Below are positions 8,348 through 18,712 of a stretch of 34,907 nucleotides of DNA, piece by piece. Source of the DNA: Sulfurovum sp. (GTDB taxonomy: Bacteria; Campylobacterota; Campylobacteria; Campylobacterales; Sulfurovaceae); NCBI GenBank assembly GCA_020721085.1, contig DYNJ01000006.1:1-34907 (forward strand), given 5' to 3'. The notes below the pieces were generated by a model that saw only the letters and a program-made list of their open reading frames with translations, did no database searches and was not told the origin of the DNA. Position 1 is the first letter of the stretch; each line of letters starts with the position of its first letter. A program made the position numbers and the translations under genes.

Positions 8348-10233
8348 AGAGGACTCCGAGTCATTCTCAGCATCGCCAAGGAGAGCAGCGAAATGCCGAT
8401 AAGAATATAGAGCGCATAATAACGCACTTTGCCGTTCTGAAGTGTTCCAAACGCATCTGCCGCGCCTCTATAACCCAAAAGCATCAGGTTGATAGTACCA
8501 TCGACAAAGAGAGTATCGAAACGATCAAAAAGTATGCTCAGGTAGCGCAGCGGCACAACAACAAGAGCGTTATATATCTCATCGATATAGAATTTATTGA
8601 TGGCCAATGCTCTCCATGGAGTATCCGCTTTAGGTTCTGATGCGCCTTTGCCAAAACGAAGATATGCGAGCATCATACCAGCAAGAGCTACAGCGACACT
8701 CAGTCCGCCCAGCAGATATTCCGTACTGTGATCCACATGATGCACACGGTCACCGAGATGGATAAAAGTACCGAAAAGATTGCTTCCGCCATACGCTTCA
8801 TTGGCTCCCAAAAATCCTGTCAAAGCGCTGCCAGTTGCCAAAACTGCCAACGGCCATTTCATCGACATTCCGACCTCCGTAGTACGGTGCGCTGTTTTGG
8901 CAGGTGTGATGAAGACGATCAAAAACAGTCGGAACATATAATAGGCGGTCAAAAAGGCGGTCAGCACTCCTATTGCCCATATATATATATGTCCTCCGGC
9001 AAAGGCGTGTACCAAAATAGCATCTTTCGAGAAAAATCCGGCAAAAGGCGGGATCCCGGAGATCGCCAATGTGGCGACGAGCATCGTAGCGAAGATCAAA
9101 GGCAATCTGGTCTTGAGTCCGCCCATTTTGAAGATATCTTGCTCGTGGTGAAGTGCGATGATAACCGCCCCCGCACCCATGAAAAGGAGCGCTTTGAAAA
9201 ACGCGTGAGTAAAAACATGAAAGATACCCGCACTGTAAGCGCCAAGTCCGACGGCTACAAACATATACCCAAGCTGTGACATCGTAGAATATGCAAGTAT
9301 CTTTTTGATATCGCTTTGCATACAGGCGATGATCGCCGCAAAAAGTGCTGATGCTATACCGATAGTGGCGATGAAAAGCCCCACGGATGGGATCAGCTCA
9401 TACAAAAAGTCAAACCGTGCCACCATATATACACCTGCCGTAACCATAGTCGCGGCATGAATGAGCGCCGAGACGGGCGTAGGACCCGCCATCGCATCCG
9501 GCAGCCAGACATACAGCGGTATCTGCGCTGATTTCCCCATAGCGCCCACAAAAAGCAGTATTCCGATCGGCGCGAGCAAACCAGGGTCAACCAGACTGAT
9601 ATGCGCACGAATCGCATCAAAGCCAAATCCTTTATCCCCTATCGCCAAAAAAAGCAGAGCCAGACCTATCACAAAACCGAAATCTCCTATGCGGTTGACA
9701 ATGAAGGCTTTGTTTGCCGCGGTAATATTGCCGCTTTCCTGATGATAAAAACCGATCAGCAAATAAGAGGCAAGCCCCACCAGCTCCCAGCCGATAAACA
9801 TAATGATAGGATTTTGAGCCAATACCAAAAGCAGCATTGCTCCCAAGAAGAAGTTAAAATAGGCAAAAAACTTCCCATAACCTATATCGTCTCGCATATA
9901 TCCGGAGGCATAGATGTGGATAAGGGTGCCTATCAACGACACGAATGAGATCATCACGGCACTTAGACGATCGGCCATCAGGCTGAATGCGATCTGGAAC
10001 TCTCCTATATGCAGCCACTCGAAAAGCGTAGAATGGATGACAAATGTCGTATCGTTTGAGAGCATCTGCACTCCCAAGATCAGAGAAAACAGCGTCACCG
10101 CAACGGGTGTAGCGATACCGATGAAGCTATAAATCCGTTCATCTCGCAAGGAGGTGAAAAGATACGCCATCCCCATGATTGCCGCTGAAGCAAAAGGGAG
10201 TATAACGATTAAGAGCAATAGTGTCTGATTCAC
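8344..10233 (-). CDS. nuoL: NADH-quinone oxidoreductase subunit L
   Basis: 629 aa; FMADRLSAVMISFV-type start, FIGWELVGLASYLLIGFY, QIPLYVWLPDAMAGPTPVSALIHAATMVTAGVYMVAR. 4-bp overlaps with neighbours. Confidence 0.97.
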   Translation of the reverse strand: MNQTLLLLIVILPFASAAIMGMAYLFTSLRDERIYSFIGIATPVAVTLFSLILGVQMLSNDTTFVIHSTLFEWLHIGEFQIAFSLMADRLSAVMISFVSLIGTLIHIYASGYMRDDIGYGKFFAYFNFFLGAMLLLVLAQNPIIMFIGWELVGLASYLLIGFYHQESGNITAANKAFIVNRIGDFGFVIGLALLFLAIGDKGFGFDAIRAHISLVDPGLLAPIGILLFVGAMGKSAQIPLYVWLPDAMAGPTPVSALIHAATMVTAGVYMVARFDFLYELIPSVGLFIATIGIASALFAAIIACMQSDIKKILAYSTMSQLGYMFVAVGLGAYSAGIFHVFTHAFFKALLFMGAGAVIIALHHEQDIFKMGGLKTRLPLIFATMLVATLAISGIPPFAGFFSKDAILVHAFAGGHIYIWAIGVLTAFLTAYYMFRLFLIVFITPAKTAHRTTEVGMSMKWPLAVLATGSALTGFLGANEAYGGSNLFGTFIHLGDRVHHVDHSTEYLLGGLSVAVALAGMMLAYLRFGKGASEPKADTPWRALAINKFYIDEIYNALVVVPLRYLSILFDRFDTLFVDGTINLMLLGYRGAADAFGTLQNGKVRYYALYILIGISLLSLAMLRMTRSPL

Positions 10234-10538
10234 GGGTTTTGCTCCTGCGAAAGATTGGTAAAGAAGTCGGCATCGATGGTACGATTGGTTCTGAAAAGCG
10301 TGATGATCATCGACAAAAACACAGCCGCCTCCGAAGCGATGACAGCAATGAGCAACAGCGCCATTACTGTCCCGCCATGATCATTTTGGGCTCGCGCGAA
10401 AGTAGCCAGCATTAGATTGATCGCGTTAAGCATGAGTTCGATCGACATATAGATGACAAAAAGATTGCGTCTGCTGACCGCACCAACCAAGCCGATACAA
10501 AAAAGCAAGGCAGCAAGGGCCAAATAATACTCAGGCAT
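10230..10538 (-). CDS. nuoK: NADH-quinone oxidoreductase subunit K
   Basis: MPEYYLALAALLFCIGLVGAVSRRNLFVIYMSIELMLNAINLMLATF; the 150-aa track ORF is over-extended upstream (alternative ATG at 10541). Confidence 0.95.
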   Translation of the reverse strand: MPEYYLALAALLFCIGLVGAVSRRNLFVIYMSIELMLNAINLMLATFARAQNDHGGTVMALLLIAVIASEAAVFLSMIITLFRTNRTIDADFFTNLSQEQNP

Positions 10539-11040
10539 CATGATCCCCTCCTCTTCGTGAGATGATAATAGCCGCAAGCATTGCGACAAGCAACAAGATA
10601 GAGACCAGTTCGAAAGGCAAGACCCAGTCTGAAAAAAGTGTAGCTCCGACACCGCGAACTGTACCAAACTCTGCCGGCACATCTTTGAAAGAGATCGGCA
10701 TCTTTCCTGCTGTATTGATCAGCAACACAAAAAACGGCAACACCAATAGACTGACTCCTGCCAACCACCTTCTCATATTGGGCTCATCGGGTGTGTAGCG
10801 CTGATGGATATTGACAGATACAATCACCAGCAATGCGAGCGTGATCACCGCACCTACCGCTACCAATATCTGCGCAAGAAAAAGAAAACTTTGATTCAAA
10901 AGCGCGAATATCCCTGACAGCGCTATCATGGCCAGCATAAAGTTCGCCGACGCAAAGACACTGTGACGGCTTGTGATCATCCCCAAGCTGCCGCCGACTA
11001 AAAAGAGTGTCAGTATCCAAAATATACCCTGCTCAATCAT
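10531..11040 (-). CDS. nuoJ: NADH-quinone oxidoreductase subunit J
   Basis: MIEQGIFWILTLFLVGGSLGMITSRHSVFASANFMLAMIALSGIFALLNQSFLFLAQILVAVGAV; start trimmed from the track ORF. Confidence 0.93.
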   Translation of the reverse strand: MIEQGIFWILTLFLVGGSLGMITSRHSVFASANFMLAMIALSGIFALLNQSFLFLAQILVAVGAVITLALLVIVSVNIHQRYTPDEPNMRRWLAGVSLLVLPFFVLLINTAGKMPISFKDVPAEFGTVRGVGATLFSDWVLPFELVSILLLVAMLAAIIISRRGGDHDA

Positions 11041-11572
11041 CTTGCTTCTCCCCTGCATTGTGACAGCGCGAGAAGGTATCGCCAAAACTGCCTGTCTGAG
11101 CCAAAAGCTGCTCTTTTTCCATTACAAAATCTTCCCGTTTGCTGCCGATCACAGAAAATATACCCGTATCCATTCGGATAGCATCGCAGGGGCATGCTTC
11201 GACGCAATAACCGCAAAATACACACTCAAGCAGATCTATCGCAAATCGTTCGGGCATCTTTTCATCAATACCGTCTGTACGCTCGACGGCTTCGATAAAG
11301 ATACAGCTAGACGGACATGCCGTCGCGCACATGAAACAGGCTACACAGCGCACTGAGCCGTCTTCTCTGTGTGTCAGACGATGAAGTCCGCGATATCGTT
11401 CGCTTATGTCTCTCGGCTGCTCTTCGGGATACTCAAGCACATCCACTGATTTGATATCGTTGACATTTTTGAAAAGGTGCTTTGCAGTGATCTTGAGACC
11501 CTCTATGATCGCAGGGATATAGAGTCTATCCTTAAAGGCTGTACCGTATCGTTTGACTACTTTGATCTTCAT
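11033..11572 (-). CDS. nuoI: NADH-quinone oxidoreductase subunit I
   Basis: MKIKVVKRYG...; two 4Fe-4S motifs CVACFMCATACPSSCI and CVFCGYCVEACPCDAI; RYRGLHRLTHREDG. Confidence 0.95.
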   Translation of the reverse strand: MKIKVVKRYGTAFKDRLYIPAIIEGLKITAKHLFKNVNDIKSVDVLEYPEEQPRDISERYRGLHRLTHREDGSVRCVACFMCATACPSSCIFIEAVERTDGIDEKMPERFAIDLLECVFCGYCVEACPCDAIRMDTGIFSVIGSKREDFVMEKEQLLAQTGSFGDTFSRCHNAGEKQDD

Positions 11573-12864
11573 AAGCCGACCCCCACGATCACGATAGCAG
11601 TGACAAAGATGTTCAACAAAGAAAGAGGGAGCAGATAGTGCCATCCCAGCGTCTGAACTTGATCAAAACGAAAACGAGGCAGCGTCCATCTTACGACGAT
11701 AAAAAAGATATTAAAACACATAAGTTTGAAGACAAAAACAGCTATCTGAAGCAGTATGACCGCGATCGCAGTACCTGTGCCCCCGCCTCCAAAGAACACA
11801 AAACAGCCCAATATCAGTTCCAGCACTACACCCATACCGATCAATGCGTATGTAAGTACTTTGGTCTCGAAATCTCGTCCGCCATCGGTCGAGACAGTCG
11901 TTCTGACCGAATTGTTACGACGCATCCACCGGATTATTACAAAAAGAAAAAGAGGCAACACTGCCATAAGTGCAAGTGCGACTATGCCAAAATGAATGTT
12001 TAACATCTCGGTAGAGAGCCAGGGGAGCTGATAGCCGCCCAAAAACATCGTGATGACGACGGCTGAAGCGCTGTTCATAGCGATATATTCGCCCATAAAA
12101 TAGAGGGCAAATTTCATCGCAGAAAACTCTGTCATATGCCCCGATATGATCTCGCTTTCACCTTCGACTACATTGAAAGGGGCGCGGTTGGTCTCAGCAA
12201 AGATGGCGACTACAAAAATGATAAAAGCAAGAGGCTGCACCAATATGCCCCACGCAGGCACCACTCCCAAGACAGTACCGCTTTGCCAGCGCACCATCTC
12301 GTTGAAGTCTATAGTATTATAGGTGAGCATCATCGAAACTACCGCCAACCCCAGCGGAAGCTCATAGCTAAGTCCCATCGAGCCGGCACGCTGCGTACCT
12401 AGGAGCGAATATTTGTTGTGGCTGAGCCATCCTCCGAAAAAAATGCCGATCATCCCAAGTGCACCGATAGCAAGATACCACAATACCCCATAATCAACCG
12501 GCAATGGCTGAATGCGCAGACTCTCTCCGCCAAACTGCACCGTATCGGCAAAAGGTATGACCATAAAAGCAAGCAAAGCCGCAGAGAAGGTAATGGCTGG
12601 AGCGATGATGTATAGCCAGCGGCCTGTTTTGATATGCCCCGGATAATACTCCTCTTTAAAAACCAGTTTGATAACATCGGCGAAGGATTGGACCACACCG
12701 CCTAAACGAAAACCCAAGATATTGGTACGGTTGGGGCCGACACGATCTTGTATCAGCCCTGCGATGCGCCGTTCCAGCCAAACCAGTACAGGGATCATCA
12801 TAAGTGCCAGCAGCGCACCAAGCACGATGGAACCAAGTGTTACAATCAGTGCGGCCGTACTCAT
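11569..12864 (-). CDS. nuoH: NADH-quinone oxidoreductase subunit H
   Basis: 431 aa; VWLERRIAGLIQDRVGPNRTNILGFRLGGVVQSFADVIKLVFKE, EYYPGH, AETNRAPFNVVEGESEIISGHMTEFSAMKFALYFMGEY. Confidence 0.97.
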   Translation of the reverse strand: MSTAALIVTLGSIVLGALLALMMIPVLVWLERRIAGLIQDRVGPNRTNILGFRLGGVVQSFADVIKLVFKEEYYPGHIKTGRWLYIIAPAITFSAALLAFMVIPFADTVQFGGESLRIQPLPVDYGVLWYLAIGALGMIGIFFGGWLSHNKYSLLGTQRAGSMGLSYELPLGLAVVSMMLTYNTIDFNEMVRWQSGTVLGVVPAWGILVQPLAFIIFVVAIFAETNRAPFNVVEGESEIISGHMTEFSAMKFALYFMGEYIAMNSASAVVITMFLGGYQLPWLSTEMLNIHFGIVALALMAVLPLFLFVIIRWMRRNNSVRTTVSTDGGRDFETKVLTYALIGMGVVLELILGCFVFFGGGGTGTAIAVILLQIAVFVFKLMCFNIFFIVVRWTLPRFRFDQVQTLGWHYLLPLSLLNIFVTAIVIVGVGL

Positions 12865-14237
12865 AGTTCTCCCTCTATCATATCGACCAATCTGATCAGA
12901 TCAGGCGCTTCGCCCTCTACCGCCTTTTCACAATGCTGTGTCATCCCATGAATATTTGTGAGACTGCCGCTGCTCTCCGAAAATAAGGATATCGGCAGAA
13001 GAATATCGGCTTTGTGTCCTTGGTGGGTGGCAAAGATGATCTTCAAGCGGCTATCAACGGTTTTGGAAGACGGATGATTGAAGCTGATAAGCAAGTCGAC
13101 AGAACCTTCAGGAAGCCTATGCTCGATCTCTGTACGGTTGATATATTCTATATTTGCCGCCCGCCACGGTTTCTTGAGCCATGTATCTCCGAAACTTTCA
13201 TCATAGTAGCAATCGCTAGGACACAAAACTGTCGCTCCGATACCAGACGCAAATACAATGATCCGCTCAATCTCTTCATTATACAGGTTGGCATCAATCA
13301 AAATTGTGATATTTTGAGCCTCCAAGATCGCTGTTTTGACTGCCTCAAGCGCTTCTTGCTCTGTACAAGAGTCTCCGCCAAGCTCAAACTCTTTTTGGCG
13401 GTTCTCTTGAAGCGCTTTGTAGCTTAGCCGCCCGGCATCACAGATAAAATGACCGTTGACGGCATCATTGCGGCGCGGACGGAAACGATAGATAGTGTCT
13501 TCTTTGTATTTTGCCTTGTTGTGGTCGATGAAGATATTGCATCCCATCGCACAGCCGTGGCACACTGAAGGGGTTGATTTGAGAAACCAGACACGCTGAT
13601 GGAAGCGAAAATCTTTGCTGGTCAAGGCGCCTACAGGACAGAGATCGACTACATTCATAGCATAAGGGTTTTCGAGTTTGCGCCCTGGCATGGTACTCAC
13701 CCGCGCATGGTCACCGCGCCCGATGATGCCCAGCTCGTGGGTCTTGGTCACATCGGCAGTAAATCTGGTGCAGCGCGCGCAAAGTACGCATCGCTCCTGA
13801 TCGAGCATAACATTGCTGCCTAGATCTACATGCTTTTTACCGTGTATTTTTTGTCTCATATCGATATGCGAATCATAAAGACCGTAGTCCATATAGAAAT
13901 CTTGCAGTTTACACTCGCCAGCCTGATCACAGACGGGGCAATCGACGGGATGGTTGATCAGCTCAAGCTCCAAAATACGCTGCCGTACACCATTGATATT
14001 CTCACCTTTGGTACGCACGCCCATACCCTCTTTGACGATCGTATCGCAGGCTATCTGAGGACGCTTTTGACCCTCTATCTCCACCATACACATACGGCAG
14101 TTGCCATCTGCACCAAGAGCTTCATGGTAGCAAAAATAAGGTATCTTGATACCGTTTTGGATCAATACTTCGATGAGCAGGCTGCCCTCTTCTACGCGAT
14201 AATCCTGCGCATCAACCGTTATAGTCACCTGACTCAT
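12861..14237 (-). CDS. nuoG: NADH-quinone oxidoreductase subunit G (short form)
   Basis: 458 aa; 2Fe-2S YFCYHEALGADGNCRMCMVEIEG, HPVDCPVCDQAGECKLQDFYM, CVLCARCTRF, NVVDLCPVGALTSKDFRF, CHGCAMGCNI. C-terminal molybdopterin-fold region much reduced. Confidence 0.92.
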   Translation of the reverse strand: MSQVTITVDAQDYRVEEGSLLIEVLIQNGIKIPYFCYHEALGADGNCRMCMVEIEGQKRPQIACDTIVKEGMGVRTKGENINGVRQRILELELINHPVDCPVCDQAGECKLQDFYMDYGLYDSHIDMRQKIHGKKHVDLGSNVMLDQERCVLCARCTRFTADVTKTHELGIIGRGDHARVSTMPGRKLENPYAMNVVDLCPVGALTSKDFRFHQRVWFLKSTPSVCHGCAMGCNIFIDHNKAKYKEDTIYRFRPRRNDAVNGHFICDAGRLSYKALQENRQKEFELGGDSCTEQEALEAVKTAILEAQNITILIDANLYNEEIERIIVFASGIGATVLCPSDCYYDESFGDTWLKKPWRAANIEYINRTEIEHRLPEGSVDLLISFNHPSSKTVDSRLKIIFATHQGHKADILLPISLFSESSGSLTNIHGMTQHCEKAVEGEAPDLIRLVDMIEGEL

Positions 14238-15490
14238 AAATCCTTCCTTAATTTTGCTTCAAATTCGTCTCTGAATTTGCTGATAAACGAATCTATCACC
14301 ATAGAAACAGCCGGAGCAAAGACGCAAATAGTCTGACCGTTCATGGTGCGGGAGAGTTGTAAAAGTCTATCTATATCAGTGCTTGAGGCAGTTCCCTCCA
14401 AGATGTTATGCACTATAATATCGCTCCATCCTGTTCCTTCACGGCACGGCGTACACTGTCCGCACGATTCATGGCGATAAAATTCAAGCAGATTTTTGAG
14501 CGCTTCGACCATATCTGTATCTTCATCCATCACTATCATCCCGCCGGTTCCCAATGCCGAACGCATCGATTGAAGCGTCTCATAATCCAGTGTTGCACCA
14601 GCGGCCTCTTCGGCTGTCAAGACCGCTGTTGACGCACCGCCAGGGATCACCGCCTTGAGCTTTTTGCCACCCTTGATACCGCCGCCGAAACGGTTGATGT
14701 ACTCCATCATAGAGACGCCGAATTCCGCCTCATAGACACCGGGGCGCTCTACATGACCGCTTATGGCAAAAAGCAGTGTGCCCGGGCTTTTTGCAGTTCC
14801 AAATGCGCGATAAGCCATCGGTCCGTCATAGACGATAAAAGGGACAGACGCGATGGTTTCTACATTGTTTACCAATGTCGGATTGCCAAAATACCATTCA
14901 CACTCTTTTTGTTTGGGCTTGAGGCGCGGATGACCGCGTTTGCCCTCCATAGACTCCAAAAGCGCTGATTTTTCACCGCAGATATACGCTCCGGCTCCAC
15001 GATGGATAGTGATATCCAATGCAAAATCAGACCCATCCGCAGACGCACCAAGATAACCGGCTCTATACGCTTCATCGATAGCAGTCTGCAATATTTGCTG
15101 AAACGGTGCATACTCACCGCGGATATAGATATATGCATGATGGGCATTGATGGCGTAGCAGGTGAGGATGATTCCTTCGATCAGCAGATGCGGGTCTTTG
15201 ACGATGATCTGGCGGTCTTTGAAGGTTCCTGGCTCGCTCTCATCGCAGTTGACGACCAGATAAGAGGGACGGCTGTCGTTTAGAGGCATCAGGCTCCACT
15301 TGTCTCCGGCAGGCGCACCGCCTCCTCCTTTACCGCGCAAACCGCTCTCATGAATCATAGTGATGATCTCATCAGAACTCAGCGCAAACGCCCAATGCAG
15401 CTTCTCATAAGCGCCGTGATTTCTGGCAACCTCGATCGTATGGATCTGCGGGATATCGAAACGGCGGCTTACAATGCGTGCGTCTCTCAT
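14234..15490 (-). CDS. nuoF: NADH-quinone oxidoreductase subunit F
   Basis: 418 aa; GLRGKGGGGAPAGDKWSLMP, YLVVNCDESEPGTFKDRQI, GAGAYICGEKSALLESMEG, ESCGQCTPCREGTGW. Confidence 0.95.
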   Translation of the reverse strand: MRDARIVSRRFDIPQIHTIEVARNHGAYEKLHWAFALSSDEIITMIHESGLRGKGGGGAPAGDKWSLMPLNDSRPSYLVVNCDESEPGTFKDRQIIVKDPHLLIEGIILTCYAINAHHAYIYIRGEYAPFQQILQTAIDEAYRAGYLGASADGSDFALDITIHRGAGAYICGEKSALLESMEGKRGHPRLKPKQKECEWYFGNPTLVNNVETIASVPFIVYDGPMAYRAFGTAKSPGTLLFAISGHVERPGVYEAEFGVSMMEYINRFGGGIKGGKKLKAVIPGGASTAVLTAEEAAGATLDYETLQSMRSALGTGGMIVMDEDTDMVEALKNLLEFYRHESCGQCTPCREGTGWSDIIVHNILEGTASSTDIDRLLQLSRTMNGQTICVFAPAVSMVIDSFISKFRDEFEAKLRKDL

Positions 15491-15960
15491 TCGAGCGCCT
15501 CCAATATCTCATCTATTTTTTGCGGTGTGAGATTTTCATGATACTCTTCATTTATCTGCATCACCGGCGCACTGCCGCATGAACCCAAACATTCCACTTG
15601 AGAAATAGTAAAACGCCCATCTGCCGTAGTCTCTCCTGCCTTGATACCAAGTTTGGCCTGGAGGCGCTCCAGTATCTCGCCCTTTCCGCACAGCGCACAC
15701 GAAAGCGTCTTGCAAAGCTGAATATGATAGGTGCCTACAGGCTCCAGATGAAACATCGTATAAAAAGTAGCGATACGATAGAGTTCCATGCTCGGCAAAT
15801 CACAATACGGAGCGATACAATCGATAGCATCGAGCGTGATCACCCCTTCTTGCTCCTGAACCATCCATAGCAATGGCAATGCCAAAGCATGAGCAGACGG
15901 ATAGCGGCCTTTAAGCTCTTCGATCTGCTCAAGATGTTTTGGCGTCAAAACAAAACTCAT
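15487..15960 (-). CDS. nuoE: NADH-quinone oxidoreductase subunit E
   Basis: 157 aa thioredoxin-like 2Fe-2S subunit; IATFYTMFHLEPVGTYHIQLCKTLSCALCG...VECLGSCGSAPVMQINEEYHENLT. Confidence 0.95.
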   Translation of the reverse strand: MSFVLTPKHLEQIEELKGRYPSAHALALPLLWMVQEQEGVITLDAIDCIAPYCDLPSMELYRIATFYTMFHLEPVGTYHIQLCKTLSCALCGKGEILERLQAKLGIKAGETTADGRFTISQVECLGSCGSAPVMQINEEYHENLTPQKIDEILEALE

Positions 15961-17621
15961 CTATCCATCTCCCCTGCAATAATATTGAGACTTCCCAGTG
16001 TCAAGATCGCATCGCCTACTTGAGAGTTTTCTATGATCTTGGGATAGGCTGCCATATGCAGAAAACTGGGAGGTCTGACTTTGACACGGTACGGCGTACC
16101 GCTGCCGTCAGAAACGATCGTAAAACCAAGCTCGCCGTTTGCAGCTTCGGTAGCGCCGTAAAATTCGCCTTTGGACACTTTGACACCTTCAAAAACCAGT
16201 TTAAACTGATTCATCACCCCTTCAATAGAACCATATACCGCTGATTTGGCAGGAAGCGTGATGCTGTGGTCTTTGATACTGATCTCACCGCCTGGTATTC
16301 GTTTGGCTGCCTGACGGATGATCTTGATACTCTCTTTGATCTCATCGAAGCGGACCATCAGACGGTCATATGTATCACCTACGGCGCCTACCACCATATC
16401 AAAATCAAAAGTATCATAATAGTAGTATGGAGTTGCGAAACGAAGGTCGTATGCCACACCGCTGGCACGGAGATTGGGTCCTGTAAAGCCCAGATCAAGC
16501 GCCCGCTCACCGCTCACCGCAGAAACATTTTGTGTTCGGTCTATGAAAATGCGGTTGTGTTCTATCATGTCAAGCGATTCGCCGACCCCTTTTTCGACGG
16601 AGCGAAGCACACTTTCAAGCTCCGCTTCCCACCCGTTATGAAAGTCATACGCCATACCGCCGATACGCATATAGGAGTTGGTCAGCCGCGCACCCGTAAG
16701 ACGGCTCAGGAAATCATACGCTTCGCCGCGCGGATTGAATAGATACCAATAGTTGGTTTGCGCGCCCATATCCAAAAGTCCTGCAGCCAGACAGACCAGG
16801 TGGTCTATCACTCGTGAAAGCTCGGCAAGTATAACACGGATAAAGATACCGCGATCGGGTATCGTGATACCCATCATATCTTCAACTGCCTTGGCAAAAC
16901 CGATATTGTTCATCAGTGGAGAGCAGTAGTTGAGCCGATCGGTGTAGGGAATGATTTGATTGTAGGTATGATTTTCACACGACTTTTCAAAACCGCGATG
17001 CAGATAGCCGATCTCACTGACTCCTGCCTTGATCTTTTCGCCGTCAAGCGCTACCATCGTTCTTAGAGTGCCGTGGCTGGCGGGGTGAGATGGACCTAGA
17101 TTGAGGATCATCAGATTGTCACGCTGCGCATCAAGACCTTTTTGCTCCAGCAAAGGCGCCATCTCATCCATCAGACTCTGTGCTTGGGTACAGTATTGGC
17201 CTTTGGTGATCTCATAATCCCGTCTCAGCGGATGACCGACAAACTCTTCATGGTTGAGGACGCGTTTGAGGTTTGGATGACCGCCAAAATAGATACCGAA
17301 CTGGTCGAACACCTCTCTTTCCAGCCAATCTGCAGCCTCAAAAATAGAGGTGATAGACGGGATACCTTCATCTATATCATCGACACTTACTTGTATGCTT
17401 ATAACCTTGTCAAAATCGCTGTGGCGCATATGATACATCACCATAAACCGAGCAGACTCTTTTTGGGAAAGTTCGATATAGTCGATACCCGCGATATCAA
17501 GCAGCAGAGTATAGCCATCCTCCTCTTTGAGCGCTTTGATGACCTGCATTAGATCGCTGCTCAAAACCTGATAAACCAGTGTCTGTCCCATATTTTTGAG
17601 TTGCGCCATAGACTCAAGCAT
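15957..17621 (-). CDS. nuoCD: NADH-quinone oxidoreductase fused subunits C/D
   Basis: C part: [39 protein letters not shown] part: [25 protein letters not shown]...GYLHRGFEK. Start at MLESMAQ (17621) with AAAGGA upstream and 8-bp overlap with nuoB. Confidence 0.94.
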   Translation of the reverse strand: MLESMAQLKNMGQTLVYQVLSSDLMQVIKALKEEDGYTLLLDIAGIDYIELSQKESARFMVMYHMRHSDFDKVISIQVSVDDIDEGIPSITSIFEAADWLEREVFDQFGIYFGGHPNLKRVLNHEEFVGHPLRRDYEITKGQYCTQAQSLMDEMAPLLEQKGLDAQRDNLMILNLGPSHPASHGTLRTMVALDGEKIKAGVSEIGYLHRGFEKSCENHTYNQIIPYTDRLNYCSPLMNNIGFAKAVEDMMGITIPDRGIFIRVILAELSRVIDHLVCLAAGLLDMGAQTNYWYLFNPRGEAYDFLSRLTGARLTNSYMRIGGMAYDFHNGWEAELESVLRSVEKGVGESLDMIEHNRIFIDRTQNVSAVSGERALDLGFTGPNLRASGVAYDLRFATPYYYYDTFDFDMVVGAVGDTYDRLMVRFDEIKESIKIIRQAAKRIPGGEISIKDHSITLPAKSAVYGSIEGVMNQFKLVFEGVKVSKGEFYGATEAANGELGFTIVSDGSGTPYRVKVRPPSFLHMAAYPKIIENSQVGDAILTLGSLNIIAGEMDR

Positions 17622-18132
17622 CAAACTTTCCTTTAAAGTCTTCATGGCGCACTTCGCAGCTCTTTTCGCGCCAAAGCTGCTTTTGGATCGCGACAATAGC
17701 GTCAAGCGCCGCTTCGGGACGAGGCGGACAGCCTGCTACATAGACATCGACGGGAATAATCTCATCAATACCTTGCAAAGTAGTGTAGTTGTCATAAAAA
17801 CCGCCCGAGCAGGCACATGCCCCCATACTGATGACCCATTTAGGCTCAGGCATCTGATCGTAGATCTGCTTGAGGATGGGCGCTTGTTTGTAGCTAATCG
17901 TACCGGCGACCAGAAGAAGATCAGCTTGGCGCGGGGAAAATCGTAACACTTCCGCACCAAACCTAGAGACATCATAGCGGCTCGCAGCGGCAGCCATAAA
18001 TTCTATAGCGCAACACGCTGTGCCAAAGACCATCGGCCACAGCGAGCTTTGACGCCCCCAGTTTATCACTGCATCAAGCCGTGTCGTGATGATCGCATCT
18101 CCCAACAGATGGTCTGTTGCGCTCATGTCCAT
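17614..18132 (-). CDS. nuoB: NADH-quinone oxidoreductase subunit B
   Basis: 172 aa; [88 protein letters not shown]. Confidence 0.97.
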   Translation of the reverse strand: MDMSATDHLLGDAIITTRLDAVINWGRQSSLWPMVFGTACCAIEFMAAAASRYDVSRFGAEVLRFSPRQADLLLVAGTISYKQAPILKQIYDQMPEPKWVISMGACACSGGFYDNYTTLQGIDEIIPVDVYVAGCPPRPEAALDAIVAIQKQLWREKSCEVRHEDFKGKFDA

Positions 18133-18482
18133 TTGAGTACTCCTGATTTATATACATAAAAAAGTCCCGCGACAAGCAATCCCATGAAGACAAACATCTC
18201 CATCATCCCAAAAAAACCAAGCTCTCGGAGGTTTAGCGCCCATGGAAACATAAAAAGTATCTCTACATCAAAGAGTAAAAAGATAATTCCGACGGTATAG
18301 AATTTGATATTGAAACTCTCAAGCGGATCTTTGTGTGTAAGCCGAATTCCGCTCTCATATGATTCATTTTTGCGCTCATTGTCACTGAATGCACCCAAAT
18401 AGCGGGTAAAATGGAAGGCGACCGGCAACGCGATCACCAAAACAGCGATAACCGCCGATGCAAGTGCCAAATTACTAACCAA
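18123..18482 (-). CDS. nuoA: NADH-quinone oxidoreductase subunit A
   Basis: 119 aa; [44 protein letters not shown] start with AAGGG 8 nt upstream. Confidence 0.93.
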   Translation of the reverse strand: MVSNLALASAVIAVLVIALPVAFHFTRYLGAFSDNERKNESYESGIRLTHKDPLESFNIKFYTVGIIFLLFDVEILFMFPWALNLRELGFFGMMEMFVFMGLLVAGLFYVYKSGVLKWT

Positions 18483-18541
18483 AACTTTTTCCCTTATATA
18501 ATTATTATATATTCTTATAATATTTATTATTTATAATGTGT

Positions 18542-18547
18542 ATTATA
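18542..18547 (-). promoter_or_regulatory. candidate -10 box for the nuo operon
   Basis: TATAAT on the minus strand ~60 bp upstream of nuoA; several other AT-rich candidates in 18490-18540. Confidence 0.3.
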
Positions 18548-18671
18548 GCATGGATTAACTGCGATACTGCTTTGAAGCGGAAACAAAAAAGATACTTTTT
18601 TTATCCCAATACAAGCCGTAAGGCTCCAATCTATCCTATTTTGTATTGAAAGTATCGTTCTATAAGGTTCA

Positions 18672-18677
18672 TATAAT
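18672..18677 (+). promoter_or_regulatory. candidate -10 box for the PAS/Hpt/kinase operon
   Basis: TATAAT ~40 bp upstream of the structured leader; no clear -35 at standard spacing. Confidence 0.35.
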
Positions 18678-18712
18678 TATAAACTCTATACTATATGAAG
18701 ATAAGTTTTATC

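Noticed and set aside
8728-9279. 183-aa plus-strand ORF inside nuoL
   Set aside because: Antisense shadow of nuoL; Q/K/S-rich translation with no recognisable family.
18584-18602. AAAAAAG-ATA-CTTTTTT palindrome in the nuoA/PAS intergenic region
   Set aside because: Short low-complexity A/T palindrome; could be an operator or transcript end but there is no second copy or further support in the window.
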